Positions 25,227 through 35,065 of a stretch of DNA of 52,053 nt are shown here, piece by piece. The notes beneath the pieces are model-generated. The model had not been told where the DNA came from and ran no database searches. It worked only from the letters and a program-made list of their open reading frames with translations. Position 1 is the stretch's first letter, and every line of letters starts with the position of its first letter. Source of the DNA: Chryseobacterium gleum (lineage in GTDB: Bacteria > Bacteroidota > Bacteroidia > Flavobacteriales_F > PHOS-HE28); contig CAMCAZ010000021.1 in the NCBI GenBank assembly GCA_945872795.1, positions 1 to 52,053 on the forward strand, read 5' to 3'. The translations under genes were made by a program, and so were the position numbers.

Positions 25227-28200
25227 ATGACCGTTGATCACGCCCAACCCTCGTCCCCTCTGATCAAGTCCCTGCGGATGTGGCTGTTGGCCGCGGCAAT
25301 GGGCCTGGGGCTGGTGGTGGTGGCGCAGCCCACGGACCTGATCATCTCCGAGTATGTGGAAGGCAGCGCCAACAACAAGTATTTGGAGTTGTACAACGGC
25401 ACTGCGGCTGCCATCAACTTGGCGGATTATCAGCTTCGCCTCTATGCCAACGGGTCGGCCGTACCCACCGTCACAAGCGCCCTTACCGGCACCTTGACCG
25501 CTGGGGCAACGATCGTTTACAGGAATTCGCTTGCCACCATCTATGGCGGGGCGACCACGGTCGCTACTGCGTGCAATTTCAACGGTGACGATGCCGTAGT
25601 CCTGTGGAAGGTCTCCACCGCCAGCTCTGTGGACATCATCGGGAACATCGGCTGTGATCCGGGGGCTGCCTGGACGGCAACGGGCTTTTCCACATTGGAC
25701 CGCAGCATTGTACGGAACGCGAACGTCTGTGCTGGTGTGACCATCGACCCGGCGCAAACAGCACCAGCCAACACAAATATTCTCTGCCCCTTCCCGACTC
25801 TGGCCTCTGAATGGACGAACAACGCGCTCGATGTGGTGGCCAATCTGGGCTCGCACACCATGACCTGCGGCCCCACGGTGAACTTTGCAGCATCCACCAG
25901 CAGTGCATTGGAAAGTGCCGGCGCGGTCACAGTGACCCTGAACATCTCGCCTGCGGCCACTGCTGCAGAGACCATCACCATCGGGGTGGCGAACGGTGCG
26001 GGTGCGATCTATGGGATCGGCAACGACTACACCACGGCACCGGTCACCACGGCTGGGGCCATCACCCGCACGGTTCCGATCGGGGCCACCTCGGTCACCT
26101 TCTCCATCAATATCGCCGATGACATCGTCACTGAGGGGGATGAGACCATCACCTTCACCATCACGGGAGCCTCTGCCGGGCTGTCTCTGGGTTCGGCGCT
26201 GGTGCACACCTTCACCATCACGGACAACGACGTCACCCCCACGGTGAACTTCAGCACCTTAAGCATCTCGGTGCTTGAGTCGGCGGGTACCCAGACCTTC
26301 AACCTGAGCATCAACCCGGCGGCACCGGTGGCCGGCAGCATCACCATCCAGGTGACCAATGGGCCCGGGGCGTCCTACGGGTTCAACCCGAACGACTACG
26401 TGACGGCACCCGGTGCGGCAGGTGGCTTCATCACCGTGAACTTCGTGGCCGGGGCCACCGCGGCCAGCTTCAACGCCACGGTCATCAATGACCTGAACCC
26501 GGAGAGCACGGAACCAGTGACCTTCACGCTAAGCGCCGTCCCGGCCGGCTTCGCCATGGGCAGCAACAATACTGGCGTGTTGACCATCGGCGACAACGAT
26601 ACGCCGGCCACCGTGCTGGAGCCAGGCGACGTGGTCATTCTGGGAGTGAACTCGAACACCGTCGCGTGCGGTGGCGGTTCTGCTGGAGAGGACCAGGTCA
26701 GTTTCATGAGCTTCAAGCCCATTGTTCCGGGCACCACCATGATCATCACGGACAACGGTTATGGCCGTTGCACTCCCGGGCTTTGGGGGAACACTGAAGG
26801 CACTGTGAGCATTACCCGCACGGGCATCGCCATTCCAGCAGGGCAGGTGATCACCGTGAGGATAACAAATTCATTCGGTCCGACGAACATCCAAGGGGTA
26901 GCACCGGACGCCGGCTGGACCTGCGCCTCGCTGAATGGAGCCACCACGGTGAACCTGAACTCCGGTGGTGACCAGCTTTTCTTCGGTCAAGGCGGAACGT
27001 GGACCACGAACACGCCGAGCGGGCACAATGCCACCTACAGCGGGACCATCCTCTATGGCTTCTCCACGAACCCCACCGTTCCGTGGACGGCCGCATGTGG
27101 CAGCAACCAACAGAGCAACCTGCCTCCGGGAATCCAGTGCTTCAGCATGGCCCCTACGCTGGCCACGGACTTCAACAAGTACATCGGGCCCATGACCGCT
27201 GCCAGCCAGCGTGACTGGATCATCCGGGTGGACGACATCGCGAACTGGAGCAGTTATGCGAACTGTGCTGATTACAACGCTGGTGGCTTCAATTGGGTGA
27301 CGGCACCCATCCTTCCGATCACCGTGGCCCCCTTCGTGGCCGGACGTTGGCGGGGCAGCACCAGCACCGACTGGTTCGAATGCAAGAACTGGGACGATGT
27401 GACCATACCCGTTTTGACCACGCCGGTGGTGATCGACCCCACGTGGGCTGCGCGGAACTGCGAGGTGGGTCTGATACCGGCCAGTGCCGCGGAATGTGCA
27501 TCCATCCTCCATACATCGGGTGCCGCTGCGCGTCAATTGATCGTGCGCAACGGCAGCACACTCACCATCGACGGACCGCTGACGGTCAGCCGTACCGCTG
27601 TGGCAGGGGCACTTACCACGAGCATCCTGGATAACAGCCAGTTGAGCTGCTCCACCTTGGCCGTCAATGGCTTCACACCGGGTGCCGTCAACGAGGCGAT
27701 CGTTCGGTGTGATGCTGGTGGAACCGTTCGGGTGGAGGATGATCTGACGATCGGTGTTGGTGGTTTGTTGGACCTCACCAGTGCCGTTGTGCCCAGTGGC
27801 ACCCTCTTCCTCGGCGGCGATTGGCTGAACGTGGAGGATGAACTGAAGTTCCAGGAGCCCAATTCCGTGGTCATCCTGAATGGGAACGTTGACCAAACGA
27901 TCACAACCACTGGGCCGGAGGTCTTTGCCACGCTCCGCGTGCAGAAGACAGGCGGCGACCTGGTCTTGAACAGCCCGATCGACATTCGTACCGAACTGGA
28001 CCTCAGCTCCGGAAGGGTCATGAACTCGGCCACCGAACTGGTGAGCCTGCGCGCGGGTTCGGTGGCCTCCAATGCAAGCGACCTGAGCTTCGTGCACGGC
28101 CCGGTGCAAAAGATCGGCAACAGCGACTTCACCTTCCCCGTGGGCAAGGGAGGGAATTTGCGTCCCTGCGGATTGACCGGGATCACCGGTCTGGCCACGG

Positions 28201-29063
28201 GGGCGTTCACGGCGGAGTATTTCCCGATCAGTGCCTATACATGGGGATCCGCCATGGAACCCACGCTGGACCGTGTGAGCGATTGCGAGCATTGGATCAT
28301 CGATCGTACGGTGGGCTCCGGCAATGCGGTGGTGGTGCTCACCTGGGACACTCCGGAAAGCTGTGGCGTGACAGATCCGAACGACCTGCGTGTGGCCCGC
28401 TGGGACGGCAGCCTGTGGCTTGATCGCGGCAACGGAGGAGCATCACCGCTCGCCGCGTTCGGTACCGTGCCCAGCGCCGGTGCACAGTCCTTGTTCAGCC
28501 CCTGGACCTTAGCCTCCATCAATGGCGAGAACCCCCTGCCCATCAGCTTGGTGGAGTTCACCGCGAAGCCTGAAGGCGAACATGTGCGGCTGGACTGGAT
28601 CACCGCCTCCGAACAGGACAATGCCTGGTTCACCGTGGAACGCAGCGCCGATGCTTTCCTGTTCAGTCCTGTGCTGGAAGTTCCTGGCGCCGGGAACAGC
28701 GCACAACTGCTGCACTACATCGACCTGGACCTTCGGCCCTTGAGCGGCTTGAGCTACTACCGCTTGAAGCAGAGCGACACCGACGGTACCAGCACCTACA
28801 GCCCGGTGGTGAGCGTGTTCCGGGGGGGCACCTCGGACCGCCCCTTGGTGGTGTTCGCCACGGCTGATGTGCTCACGGCCCTGCATGGGTTCCCCGAAGG
28901 CAGCCGCTACGAACTGATGGACATGACCGGCCGCCTGATCACCCAAGGTGTGGTGGCCGAGAGCGGCGTGCTGAACACCGGCATCGGTGGCCTGCAACGC
29001 GGTGCCTACCTCTTCCGGATGATCGACGGCGATCGGATGGAGAGCGTCCGCTTCGTGTACTGA
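25227..29063 (+). CDS. Large secreted protein: lamin-tail domain, two Calx-beta domains, T9SS-type C-terminus
   Basis: A 1278-residue cell-surface or secreted protein. The signal region is [19 protein letters not shown] lamin-tail domain follows (about 35-200), starting [21 protein letters not shown]. Two Calx-beta domains (about 215-335 and 340-460) carry [15 protein letters not shown] and [16 protein letters not shown] with DND turns. The middle resembles a second surface module ([26 protein letters not shown]), then a G8-like stretch, and the end has [31 protein letters not shown]. The last 70 residues ([15 protein letters not shown] to SVRFVY) match a type IX secretion C-terminal domain. 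The frame is open further upstream through antisense guaA, but the ATG at 25227 starts the signal. Confidence 0.88.
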   Translation: MTVDHAQPSSPLIKSLRMWLLAAAMGLGLVVVAQPTDLIISEYVEGSANNKYLELYNGTAAAINLADYQLRLYANGSAVPTVTSALTGTLTAGATIVYRNSLATIYGGATTVATACNFNGDDAVVLWKVSTASSVDIIGNIGCDPGAAWTATGFSTLDRSIVRNANVCAGVTIDPAQTAPANTNILCPFPTLASEWTNNALDVVANLGSHTMTCGPTVNFAASTSSALESAGAVTVTLNISPAATAAETITIGVANGAGAIYGIGNDYTTAPVTTAGAITRTVPIGATSVTFSINIADDIVTEGDETITFTITGASAGLSLGSALVHTFTITDNDVTPTVNFSTLSISVLESAGTQTFNLSINPAAPVAGSITIQVTNGPGASYGFNPNDYVTAPGAAGGFITVNFVAGATAASFNATVINDLNPESTEPVTFTLSAVPAGFAMGSNNTGVLTIGDNDTPATVLEPGDVVILGVNSNTVACGGGSAGEDQVSFMSFKPIVPGTTMIITDNGYGRCTPGLWGNTEGTVSITRTGIAIPAGQVITVRITNSFGPTNIQGVAPDAGWTCASLNGATTVNLNSGGDQLFFGQGGTWTTNTPSGHNATYSGTILYGFSTNPTVPWTAACGSNQQSNLPPGIQCFSMAPTLATDFNKYIGPMTAASQRDWIIRVDDIANWSSYANCADYNAGGFNWVTAPILPITVAPFVAGRWRGSTSTDWFECKNWDDVTIPVLTTPVVIDPTWAARNCEVGLIPASAAECASILHTSGAAARQLIVRNGSTLTIDGPLTVSRTAVAGALTTSILDNSQLSCSTLAVNGFTPGAVNEAIVRCDAGGTVRVEDDLTIGVGGLLDLTSAVVPSGTLFLGGDWLNVEDELKFQEPNSVVILNGNVDQTITTTGPEVFATLRVQKTGGDLVLNSPIDIRTELDLSSGRVMNSATELVSLRAGSVASNASDLSFVHGPVQKIGNSDFTFPVGKGGNLRPCGLTGITGLATGAFTAEYFPISAYTWGSAMEPTLDRVSDCEHWIIDRTVGSGNAVVVLTWDTPESCGVTDPNDLRVARWDGSLWLDRGNGGASPLAAFGTVPSAGAQSLFSPWTLASINGENPLPISLVEFTAKPEGEHVRLDWITASEQDNAWFTVERSADAFLFSPVLEVPGAGNSAQLLHYIDLDLRPLSGLSYYRLKQSDTDGTSTYSPVVSVFRGGTSDRPLVVFATADVLTALHGFPEGSRYELMDMTGRLITQGVVAESGVLNTGIGGLQRGAYLFRMIDGDRMESVRFVY

Positions 29064-29071
29064 GTCCGCCC

Positions 29072-30655
29072 CTATTCCACGAGGAGGGTGAAGCGGGCAT
29101 CCAGCGGATCCAACTTTCCCATCAGGTCGGCCAGGTAGTCTTCACCGCGCGACGCCAGTTGGGGCAGGATGTTCTCCCTGCGTTCCTGCAAACCACCACC
29201 GGGGAAGAGCTCCTGATGGACCACCTGCATGCGTTGGAGCACCTCGGACTGTTGTCGTTTCGCAGCACGGACGAGGCTCCTCTCCAGACGCTCCGTTCCA
29301 CGGAGGGCCGCTGAGCGCCGCGCCTCAACCGCCCCCAGCAGGGTGCTGTCGGCCGCGACCGCCGTGGCGGCGATGGATGCGTAGATCCCGATCAAGGCCG
29401 TGCGCTCCTTGTCCAGCTCGGTGCGGAAATCCACCCGCGCTGCGGCCACCCGGGCCTGAAGGGGACCTTGGTCGGCGAAAAGGTCGGCCACCGTGAGGCC
29501 CAGGTCCTTCCAGTGGGCCATGCGTTTGGCGCTGAGGAAGGCCGCACTCGTGCGCAGCAGCAGCACCGGCATGGGCACCTGCATGGACTGGAACAGCCAG
29601 CTCAACTGCAGCCAATAGGCCAGCTCACCACCACCGCCCACATAGGCGATGTTCGGCAGGATGCACTCCTGATAGAGCGGACGCATCAGCACGTTCGGCG
29701 AGAAGTGTTCCGGATGCGCCTGCAGTTCAGCAAGCAGTTGGTCCATGGTGAAGTGCGGACCACCGTCGAGCACCCGGTAGCCGTCGCCTTCCAGCGTGAT
29801 GCGGGCACGATGACCGGGGCGCAGATGGAAGAGGTTGATCTCCCGGGCGAAGGCCTGCACCTTGTAGTCGGGCCCCAGCTTGTCGTTGGCATACCGCACA
29901 CTGCGTTCGGCCACCTGGTTCAGCAGTTCCTCCTGCATCACGGGGATGAACAGGCGTTTCAGGGCGGGATCGTCACCGTCCAAGATCACCAGGCCATGTT
30001 GTCCATAGAGGGCGTTCACGAAGAGGCGGGTGGCTTGCGCGAGGGTGTGCTCCGGCCGATAGCAGGCCTTGAGCAATTCCGCCATGCGGTCCCGTTCGGC
30101 GCCGGGGCCAAGCTGCGTCAGGGCCTCCTCCACCACGGCGTCGATGCCGGTGAGCGGCAGGTGTCCCACGGGGCCGCCGGCCGCACCGGCCCATTGGAGC
30201 TTGTGTCCGTTGAAATAGGTGTGGTCGATCTCGGCCCGGTCATGGTCCTCGCTGGCCATCCAGAACACGGGGATCACCGGTCGTGCCAGTTCCCTGGACA
30301 GTTCACCGGCCAGGCGGATGATGTTCAGGATCTTGAAGGGTACGTAGAGCGGTCCGCCGAAGAGCACCAGCTGGTGTCCGGTGGTCACCGTCAATGCTTC
30401 GGGCCGGGCCAGGCGGTCCAAGTTGGCCCGCACGGCTGGATCTACCGGAAGTCCCTCGTACTGTCGATCGAGCGCCTCCACCAGTACCGCCCGAACCTTG
30501 GGGTCGAAGGTCCGACCGTTGGCGGCCTGCTTGAGCCCGGCGCGATCAGGACGGAGAGGCGCATGTTCCCGGAGGCGTTCATCGCCGGCCAGATAATCCA
30601 CCACCAAGGGTGAGAAGCGCCCGGTGGCGGCATACGGGATACAGTGGGGATCCAT
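29072..30655 (-). CDS. bshC: Bacillithiol biosynthesis cysteine-adding enzyme BshC
   Basis: A 527-residue BshC homologue, close to the family length. Segments typical of the family are EALTVTTGHQLVLFGGPLYVPFKILNIIRLA, VIPVFWMASEDHDRAEI, SPNVLMRPLYQECILPNIAYVGGGGELAYWLQL and the C-terminal coiled coil with LEPLDARFTL-like end (KLDPLDARFTLLVE). BshC joins cysteine to glucosaminyl malate to complete bacillithiol, a low-molecular-weight thiol. Neither bshA nor bshB is in the window. The ATG at 30655 is chosen since a consensus -7 element ends 9 nt before it. The gene converges on the giant secreted protein gene (8 bp between the stops). Confidence 0.95.
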   Translation of the reverse strand: MDPHCIPYAATGRFSPLVVDYLAGDERLREHAPLRPDRAGLKQAANGRTFDPKVRAVLVEALDRQYEGLPVDPAVRANLDRLARPEALTVTTGHQLVLFGGPLYVPFKILNIIRLAGELSRELARPVIPVFWMASEDHDRAEIDHTYFNGHKLQWAGAAGGPVGHLPLTGIDAVVEEALTQLGPGAERDRMAELLKACYRPEHTLAQATRLFVNALYGQHGLVILDGDDPALKRLFIPVMQEELLNQVAERSVRYANDKLGPDYKVQAFAREINLFHLRPGHRARITLEGDGYRVLDGGPHFTMDQLLAELQAHPEHFSPNVLMRPLYQECILPNIAYVGGGGELAYWLQLSWLFQSMQVPMPVLLLRTSAAFLSAKRMAHWKDLGLTVADLFADQGPLQARVAAARVDFRTELDKERTALIGIYASIAATAVAADSTLLGAVEARRSAALRGTERLERSLVRAAKRQQSEVLQRMQVVHQELFPGGGLQERRENILPQLASRGEDYLADLMGKLDPLDARFTLLVE

Positions 30656-30664
30656 GTGCGGGTC

Positions 30665-30672
30665 CAAAGGTA
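30665..30672 (-). promoter_or_regulatory. -7 promoter element of bshC (TACCTTTG)
   Basis: Exact TAnnTTTG match on the minus strand, 9 nt before the ATG at 30655. The flanking GGTACCCCGTGGGGACC (30669-30685) is nearly self-complementary and could be an operator. Confidence 0.65.
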
Positions 30673-30812
30673 CCCCGTGGGGACCGGAGCCTAAGCACCC
30701 CGGTCCGACCCTCCTTCCAACCCGTGTCCATGCTGTGGGATCCATCGGAAGCGCTCCTTTCCGGCAGGGCCGCACCATGTCGCCGACTATCTTCCGCACC
30801 CATTCCCCGTCC

Positions 30813-33800
30813 ATGATCAGCACCGTACGCTCCTTCGTCCTCTTAGCATCGCTAGTTCCTGTAGGTGTGCTTTCCGCCCAGGACACCCTGCGGGTGCAGA
30901 CGCTCACGTTCAGCGACATCACCGCACGCCGAGGCTGGTACCAGTTCCCGGACAGCACCCACCAGTACCGCAAGGTGCTGATGCACCACACGCTGAAGTG
31001 CGATGCCGCCACCACCCAGGACCAGTATGCCTGTGGCGAGTGGGACTACCTTACCTATAACCTGATCCACGAGCACACCGGGGTGTTGGACAGCACGGCG
31101 CTCACCTATCCCCTGTTCAAGGTGGGTGCCCTGGTGCCTGCCAGCGTTGAGCGCGCCACGGTGCCCTTCTACCATACGCGGCAGATGGAGGTCGCGCGTC
31201 GCACCATCACGTCCACGGAGAGCGAGAGCACCCACACCATCGGTGCCGGGGACCTGTGGGACAGTGGCCTGTTGCAGGCCGTGATGGGCACCAGCCGATC
31301 ACAGTACCTCTTCCTGGCCGATGAACTGAACGCCTCGGGACTGCAGGCCGGTCCGGTGCACCAGCTGCGCTTCACCACGGATGATCAAGGGAATGGCGCT
31401 TACGATCGCTTCACCATCCGCCTGAAGAACACCGCTGCAGGAAGCATCACGGCCTTTGATGGCAACGGACTGGGCACGGTGCATGAAGTGGCACCCGCCA
31501 CGCTTGGTACCGTCGCCGGGGAGCAAGTGTTCACCCTCGCCGAGCCCTTCGTGTGGGACGGCACCTCCAACATCCTGGTGGACCTCGCCGCCACACGCCA
31601 GAGCAATGCCACGGCGCCGGGCGTCCGCTCCTCGGGCGCTCCGGCCGGCATGGCGGTGCAGGCCGTGGGACTGGACGGATACCTGCAGCTGAACGACGAC
31701 CTGATCGGCGTGGCCCCCAGCCCCATGGCCGAGCTCGGCACTTCGCTCACCGTGATGTTCCGCGTGAAGGGTGACGCCATCATTCCCACGGTGAACACCA
31801 GCATCCTGGAGGCGGTGGACGCCCAGGGTCGCCGTATCCTCAACGTGCACCTGCCTTGGAGCGACGGTCGGGTGTACTGGGATGCCGGCAACGATGGCGG
31901 TGGGTTCGACCGCATCGACAAGGTGACCACCATGCCCCAGGTGGAAGGGCAATGGAACCACTGGGCCTTCGTGAAGAACACGGCCACCGGGTCCATGAAG
32001 ATCTATTACAACGGTGCGCTGTGGCATAGCGGCACGGGAAAGACCAAGCCCCTGGCGGGCATCACGAGGTTCCGCTTGGGCAGTGGCATCAACGGGGAGT
32101 TCCCCTATCCCGGGTCGTTGGATGAGATCAACGTGTTCGCCACGGAGGTCACCTCGGCCAACATCCTGGCCTGGAAGGACCGCGCTATCGACGGCAGCCA
32201 CCCCAATGCGGAGGACCTGCTCTACACCTTCCATTGTGATGAGCTTCCTGACGAGCACCGCCTGACCAACAGTGCGGATCCCGCGAACGGCGCCTGGGCG
32301 CTGGGCACCGTGCAACGCGCCTACCGCGACGCGCCGGAGACCTTCCACGCGCAGCAGCCCATCGGCATGCGTCCCGACCTCACCTTCGTGCAGGGCAGCT
32401 ACACCAGTGTGGTGGACACCGTGCTGCTGGAGCGACAGGAGCCCCTGCCCCTGCTCACCGAGGAGTTCTTCGAAGTGGTGGGCAACGCCGCACTGCCGCT
32501 GGATACCGTGTTCGGATGGAGCGGAGGCATGGTCTACACCTATGGTCCGGACGGGCTCGCCATCGACTCCGTGCCGACCAATGGCGTGGTGGATGTGAAC
32601 GACACCCTGGACTACTACGGTGTCCCCTTCGAACTGTTGAACGACTGGGAGATCGGGCGCTTCATCACGCCATACGGGATCGGGCTCACGCTCGGTCCGA
32701 ACGGTTTCCGCTGGACCTTCGACGTCACCGACTATCAGTGGTTGCTGCGTGACAGCGTGGACCTCAGCGCGGGCAACCAGCAGGAGCTCATCGACCTGGA
32801 GTTCGAGCTCATCGAGGGCATTCCACCGCGCGAAGTGGTGAACCACCAACGCCCCTGGGGCGGGCTCACCAGCCGCAGCTATGCCGACCTGGACAACGAT
32901 GTGGCGCTCCCTGCCGTGCAGGTGGACCTGAGCCCCGATGCCGCCCAATGGAGCCTGCGAACGCGCCTTACGGGCCATGGCCACAACAGCAACACCGGCG
33001 ATTATCCGCACTGCTGCGAGTGGAAGAACAACAGTCACTACGTCTACCTCAACGGCACGCTGGCCGACCAATGGAATATCTGGCAGACCCATGACTGTGC
33101 GCTGAACCCTGTGTACCCGCAGGGCGGCACCTGGCTGAACAGCCGGGAGGGCTGGTGCCCTGGCGACCTGGTGAAGGACCATGAGGTGGTGCTCACAGGC
33201 CTCACGCCCGGCGGCACGGCCACGCTGGATTACGACATCACCCCGGTGCCGGCCAACAACCTGGGCATGGGCGGTGGCAACTACGTGATCAACATGGACC
33301 TGATGGAGTTCAGCGCGGCCACCCACTCACTCGATGCCGAGATCGTGGAGGTGAAGCGCCCCTCCTCCGCCGACATGCAGCGCCGCAACAACCCGATCTG
33401 CTACGCACCGCTCGTGGTGCTGCGCAACGCCGGAGCCCAGGACCTCACGGCCGTCACCTTCACGTATGGTGTGAGCGGTGGTGCCTCGGAGAGCTACACC
33501 TGGACCGGTCTGCTCCGGCACATGGAACGCACCGAGGTGGAACTGCCCGTGCCCAATACCGCGTTCTGGGTGGGCAATGCCGAACGGGTGTTCACCGTCA
33601 CGCTCAGCGCGCCGAACGGCTCCAGCGACCAGTATGCGGCGAATGACGAGTACCGCACCAGCTTCCAGCTTCCCGTGGTGTATGCTCATGACGTGGTGCT
33701 GCACTACAAGACCAACAACCGCCCGACGGAGACCTCGGTACGCGTGCGCGACATCGGCGGCAACATCATCTTCAGCCGCACCGCCCACGCCGCCAACACC

Positions 33801-34274
33801 CAGTACATCGACACGCTGCAGCTCGCGGAAGGCTGCTACACCTTCGACATGCTGGACACCGGAAACGACGGGCTGGAATACTGGGCGGACAGTGGTGCCG
33901 GCAGCGGTTTCTGCCGTCTGAAGAAACCGAACGGTGCCGTGGTGAAGTACTTCGAAGGGGAGTTCGGTCGCACCATCCACTGGCCCTTCACCATCGGCTA
34001 TGCCGTGGGCCTGGATGAGGCCACCTCCACCTTCCAGCTGAGCGCCTACCCCAATCCCACGGCCGGTGCGTTCACCCTGGGCGTGGAAGGCCTGGACGGC
34101 ACCGCCGACCTGCAAGTGGTGGATGCTCAAGGGCGCGTGGTGGAACGCCGCCAAGTGGAACTTTACGGCAAGGACCAAATGGAACTGGACCTCAGTGGAG
34201 AGGCTGACGGGATCTACCAGGTACGCCTCAATGCCTCCGGACAGGTGGCCCTGCTGCGGATCATCAAGCAGTAG
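30813..34274 (+). CDS. Large secreted PNGase F-like / LamG-like protein with T9SS sorting domain
   Basis: A 1153-residue exported protein. The signal peptide is MISTVRSFVLLASLVPVGVLSA. The first part (about 25-110) has the PNGase F-like opening LTFSDITARRGWYQFPDS and CGEWDYLTYNLIHEHTG. Residues about 285-450 are a LamG/concanavalin-type lectin domain (SLTVMFRVKGD, WNHWAFVKNTATGSMKIYYNG, LDEINVF). Residues about 600-840 resume the PNGase F-like jelly roll (NDWEIGRFITPYGIGLTLGPNGFRWTFDVTDY; HGHNSNTGDYPHCCEWKNN). The end is a classic type A sorting domain: LSAYPNPTAGAFTLGVEG to GIYQVRLNASG. Deglycosylation is possible but not shown. The start is the ATG of the signal peptide. Confidence 0.88.
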   Translation: MISTVRSFVLLASLVPVGVLSAQDTLRVQTLTFSDITARRGWYQFPDSTHQYRKVLMHHTLKCDAATTQDQYACGEWDYLTYNLIHEHTGVLDSTALTYPLFKVGALVPASVERATVPFYHTRQMEVARRTITSTESESTHTIGAGDLWDSGLLQAVMGTSRSQYLFLADELNASGLQAGPVHQLRFTTDDQGNGAYDRFTIRLKNTAAGSITAFDGNGLGTVHEVAPATLGTVAGEQVFTLAEPFVWDGTSNILVDLAATRQSNATAPGVRSSGAPAGMAVQAVGLDGYLQLNDDLIGVAPSPMAELGTSLTVMFRVKGDAIIPTVNTSILEAVDAQGRRILNVHLPWSDGRVYWDAGNDGGGFDRIDKVTTMPQVEGQWNHWAFVKNTATGSMKIYYNGALWHSGTGKTKPLAGITRFRLGSGINGEFPYPGSLDEINVFATEVTSANILAWKDRAIDGSHPNAEDLLYTFHCDELPDEHRLTNSADPANGAWALGTVQRAYRDAPETFHAQQPIGMRPDLTFVQGSYTSVVDTVLLERQEPLPLLTEEFFEVVGNAALPLDTVFGWSGGMVYTYGPDGLAIDSVPTNGVVDVNDTLDYYGVPFELLNDWEIGRFITPYGIGLTLGPNGFRWTFDVTDYQWLLRDSVDLSAGNQQELIDLEFELIEGIPPREVVNHQRPWGGLTSRSYADLDNDVALPAVQVDLSPDAAQWSLRTRLTGHGHNSNTGDYPHCCEWKNNSHYVYLNGTLADQWNIWQTHDCALNPVYPQGGTWLNSREGWCPGDLVKDHEVVLTGLTPGGTATLDYDITPVPANNLGMGGGNYVINMDLMEFSAATHSLDAEIVEVKRPSSADMQRRNNPICYAPLVVLRNAGAQDLTAVTFTYGVSGGASESYTWTGLLRHMERTEVELPVPNTAFWVGNAERVFTVTLSAPNGSSDQYAANDEYRTSFQLPVVYAHDVVLHYKTNNRPTETSVRVRDIGGNIIFSRTAHAANTQYIDTLQLAEGCYTFDMLDTGNDGLEYWADSGAGSGFCRLKKPNGAVVKYFEGEFGRTIHWPFTIGYAVGLDEATSTFQLSAYPNPTAGAFTLGVEGLDGTADLQVVDAQGRVVERRQVELYGKDQMELDLSGEADGIYQVRLNASGQVALLRIIKQ

Positions 34275-34292
34275 CGGCGGGCCTTGGCGGGA

Positions 34293-34643
34293 TCAGCAGC
34301 GACCGGGGCCACGCGCCTCGGCGAACACGTGCAGGTATTCCACCCCCTTCTCGATATCGGCCGAGCTCAGCAGCCGTCGGGCGAGCGAGATCACATCCGC
34401 CCGTTCGCTCACCGGCGACTCGGCGAACTTCAACACCACCACCCCTGACCAGACACAGGAATACTCGATGCTGACGTTCTTCTCGCGGCCAACCGCTTTG
34501 GAGAGCCGGGCCATGGCCTCATCATCCAGGTCATCGATGTGCACCACCACCTGGGCCCCATAGGTGATGGCCGGCGCGGGTGGCAATGCGACCGCGGAAG
34601 CGGACAGGACGAGCAGCAGGAAGAAGTTCAGTAGCGTACGCAT
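34293..34643 (-). CDS. Small secreted protein of unknown function
   Basis: A 116-residue protein with signal peptide MRTLLNFFLLLVLSASAVALP. The mature part alternates strand-helix-strand (QVVVHIDDLDDEAMARLSKAVG, VSIEYSCVWSGVVVLKFAE, DVISLARRLLSSADIEKGVEYLHVF), which suggests a ferredoxin-like or heavy-metal-associated fold, but there is no CxxC metal motif. Only two mature cysteines are present (SCVW and the C-terminal Cys). I do not recognise the family. It ends 18 bp from the convergent T9SS gene and starts 47 bp from the divergent DUF962 gene. Confidence 0.6.
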   Translation of the reverse strand: MRTLLNFFLLLVLSASAVALPPAPAITYGAQVVVHIDDLDDEAMARLSKAVGREKNVSIEYSCVWSGVVVLKFAESPVSERADVISLARRLLSSADIEKGVEYLHVFAEARGPGRC

Positions 34644-34690
34644 GGCGTGGGTTTGTTGGCCTAATTTCGGAGCTTCTCCACCCTGCCACC

Positions 34691-35023
34691 ATGACGAAGG
34701 ACAGCTCCACCGAACGATTCCGCTCCTGGCAGGCGTTCTACCCCTTCTACCTTCAGGAACACCAGCATCCGGTGAGCCGCATCCTGCACTTCACGGGCAC
34801 GGGCCTCATCGCGCTGTGGCTGGCACTGGCCCTGACCACCGGCAACGCATGGTGGGCGGTGCTGATCCCCGTGGGCGGCTACGGCTTTGCCTGGGTGGGT
34901 CATTACTTCTTCGAACGCAACCGGCCCGCCACGTTCCGCTATCCCCTTTACAGCCTGGGCAGTGACTTCGTGCTCTTCTGGCACCTGCTCACCGGCAGGG
35001 AACGCTTTCAACCGAAGCGCTGA
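34691..35023 (+). CDS. Mpo1-like (DUF962) membrane protein
   Basis: A 110-residue membrane protein of the DUF962/YGL010w family. The features seen are FYPFYLQEHQHPVSRILHFTGTGLIALWLAL, with the His residues and first hydrophobic hairpin, and GYGFAWVGHYFFERNRPATFRYPLYSLGSDFVLFW, the most conserved stretch. In yeast Mpo1 is an iron-dependent dioxygenase acting on 2-hydroxy fatty acids. Bacterial members keep the His motifs, but activity is inferred. TAATTTCG (34659-34666 region) is a weak -7 match before it. The ATG at 34691 matches the family start. Confidence 0.87.
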   Translation: MTKDSSTERFRSWQAFYPFYLQEHQHPVSRILHFTGTGLIALWLALALTTGNAWWAVLIPVGGYGFAWVGHYFFERNRPATFRYPLYSLGSDFVLFWHLLTGRERFQPKR

Positions 35024-35065
35024 ACGACCTTCATCACCGACCCTGATCCCCAACGCGCATCGCCC

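Noticed and set aside
31299-33326. Minus-strand open frame of 675 codons
   Set aside because: Antisense to the PNGase F-like gene; shadow composition.
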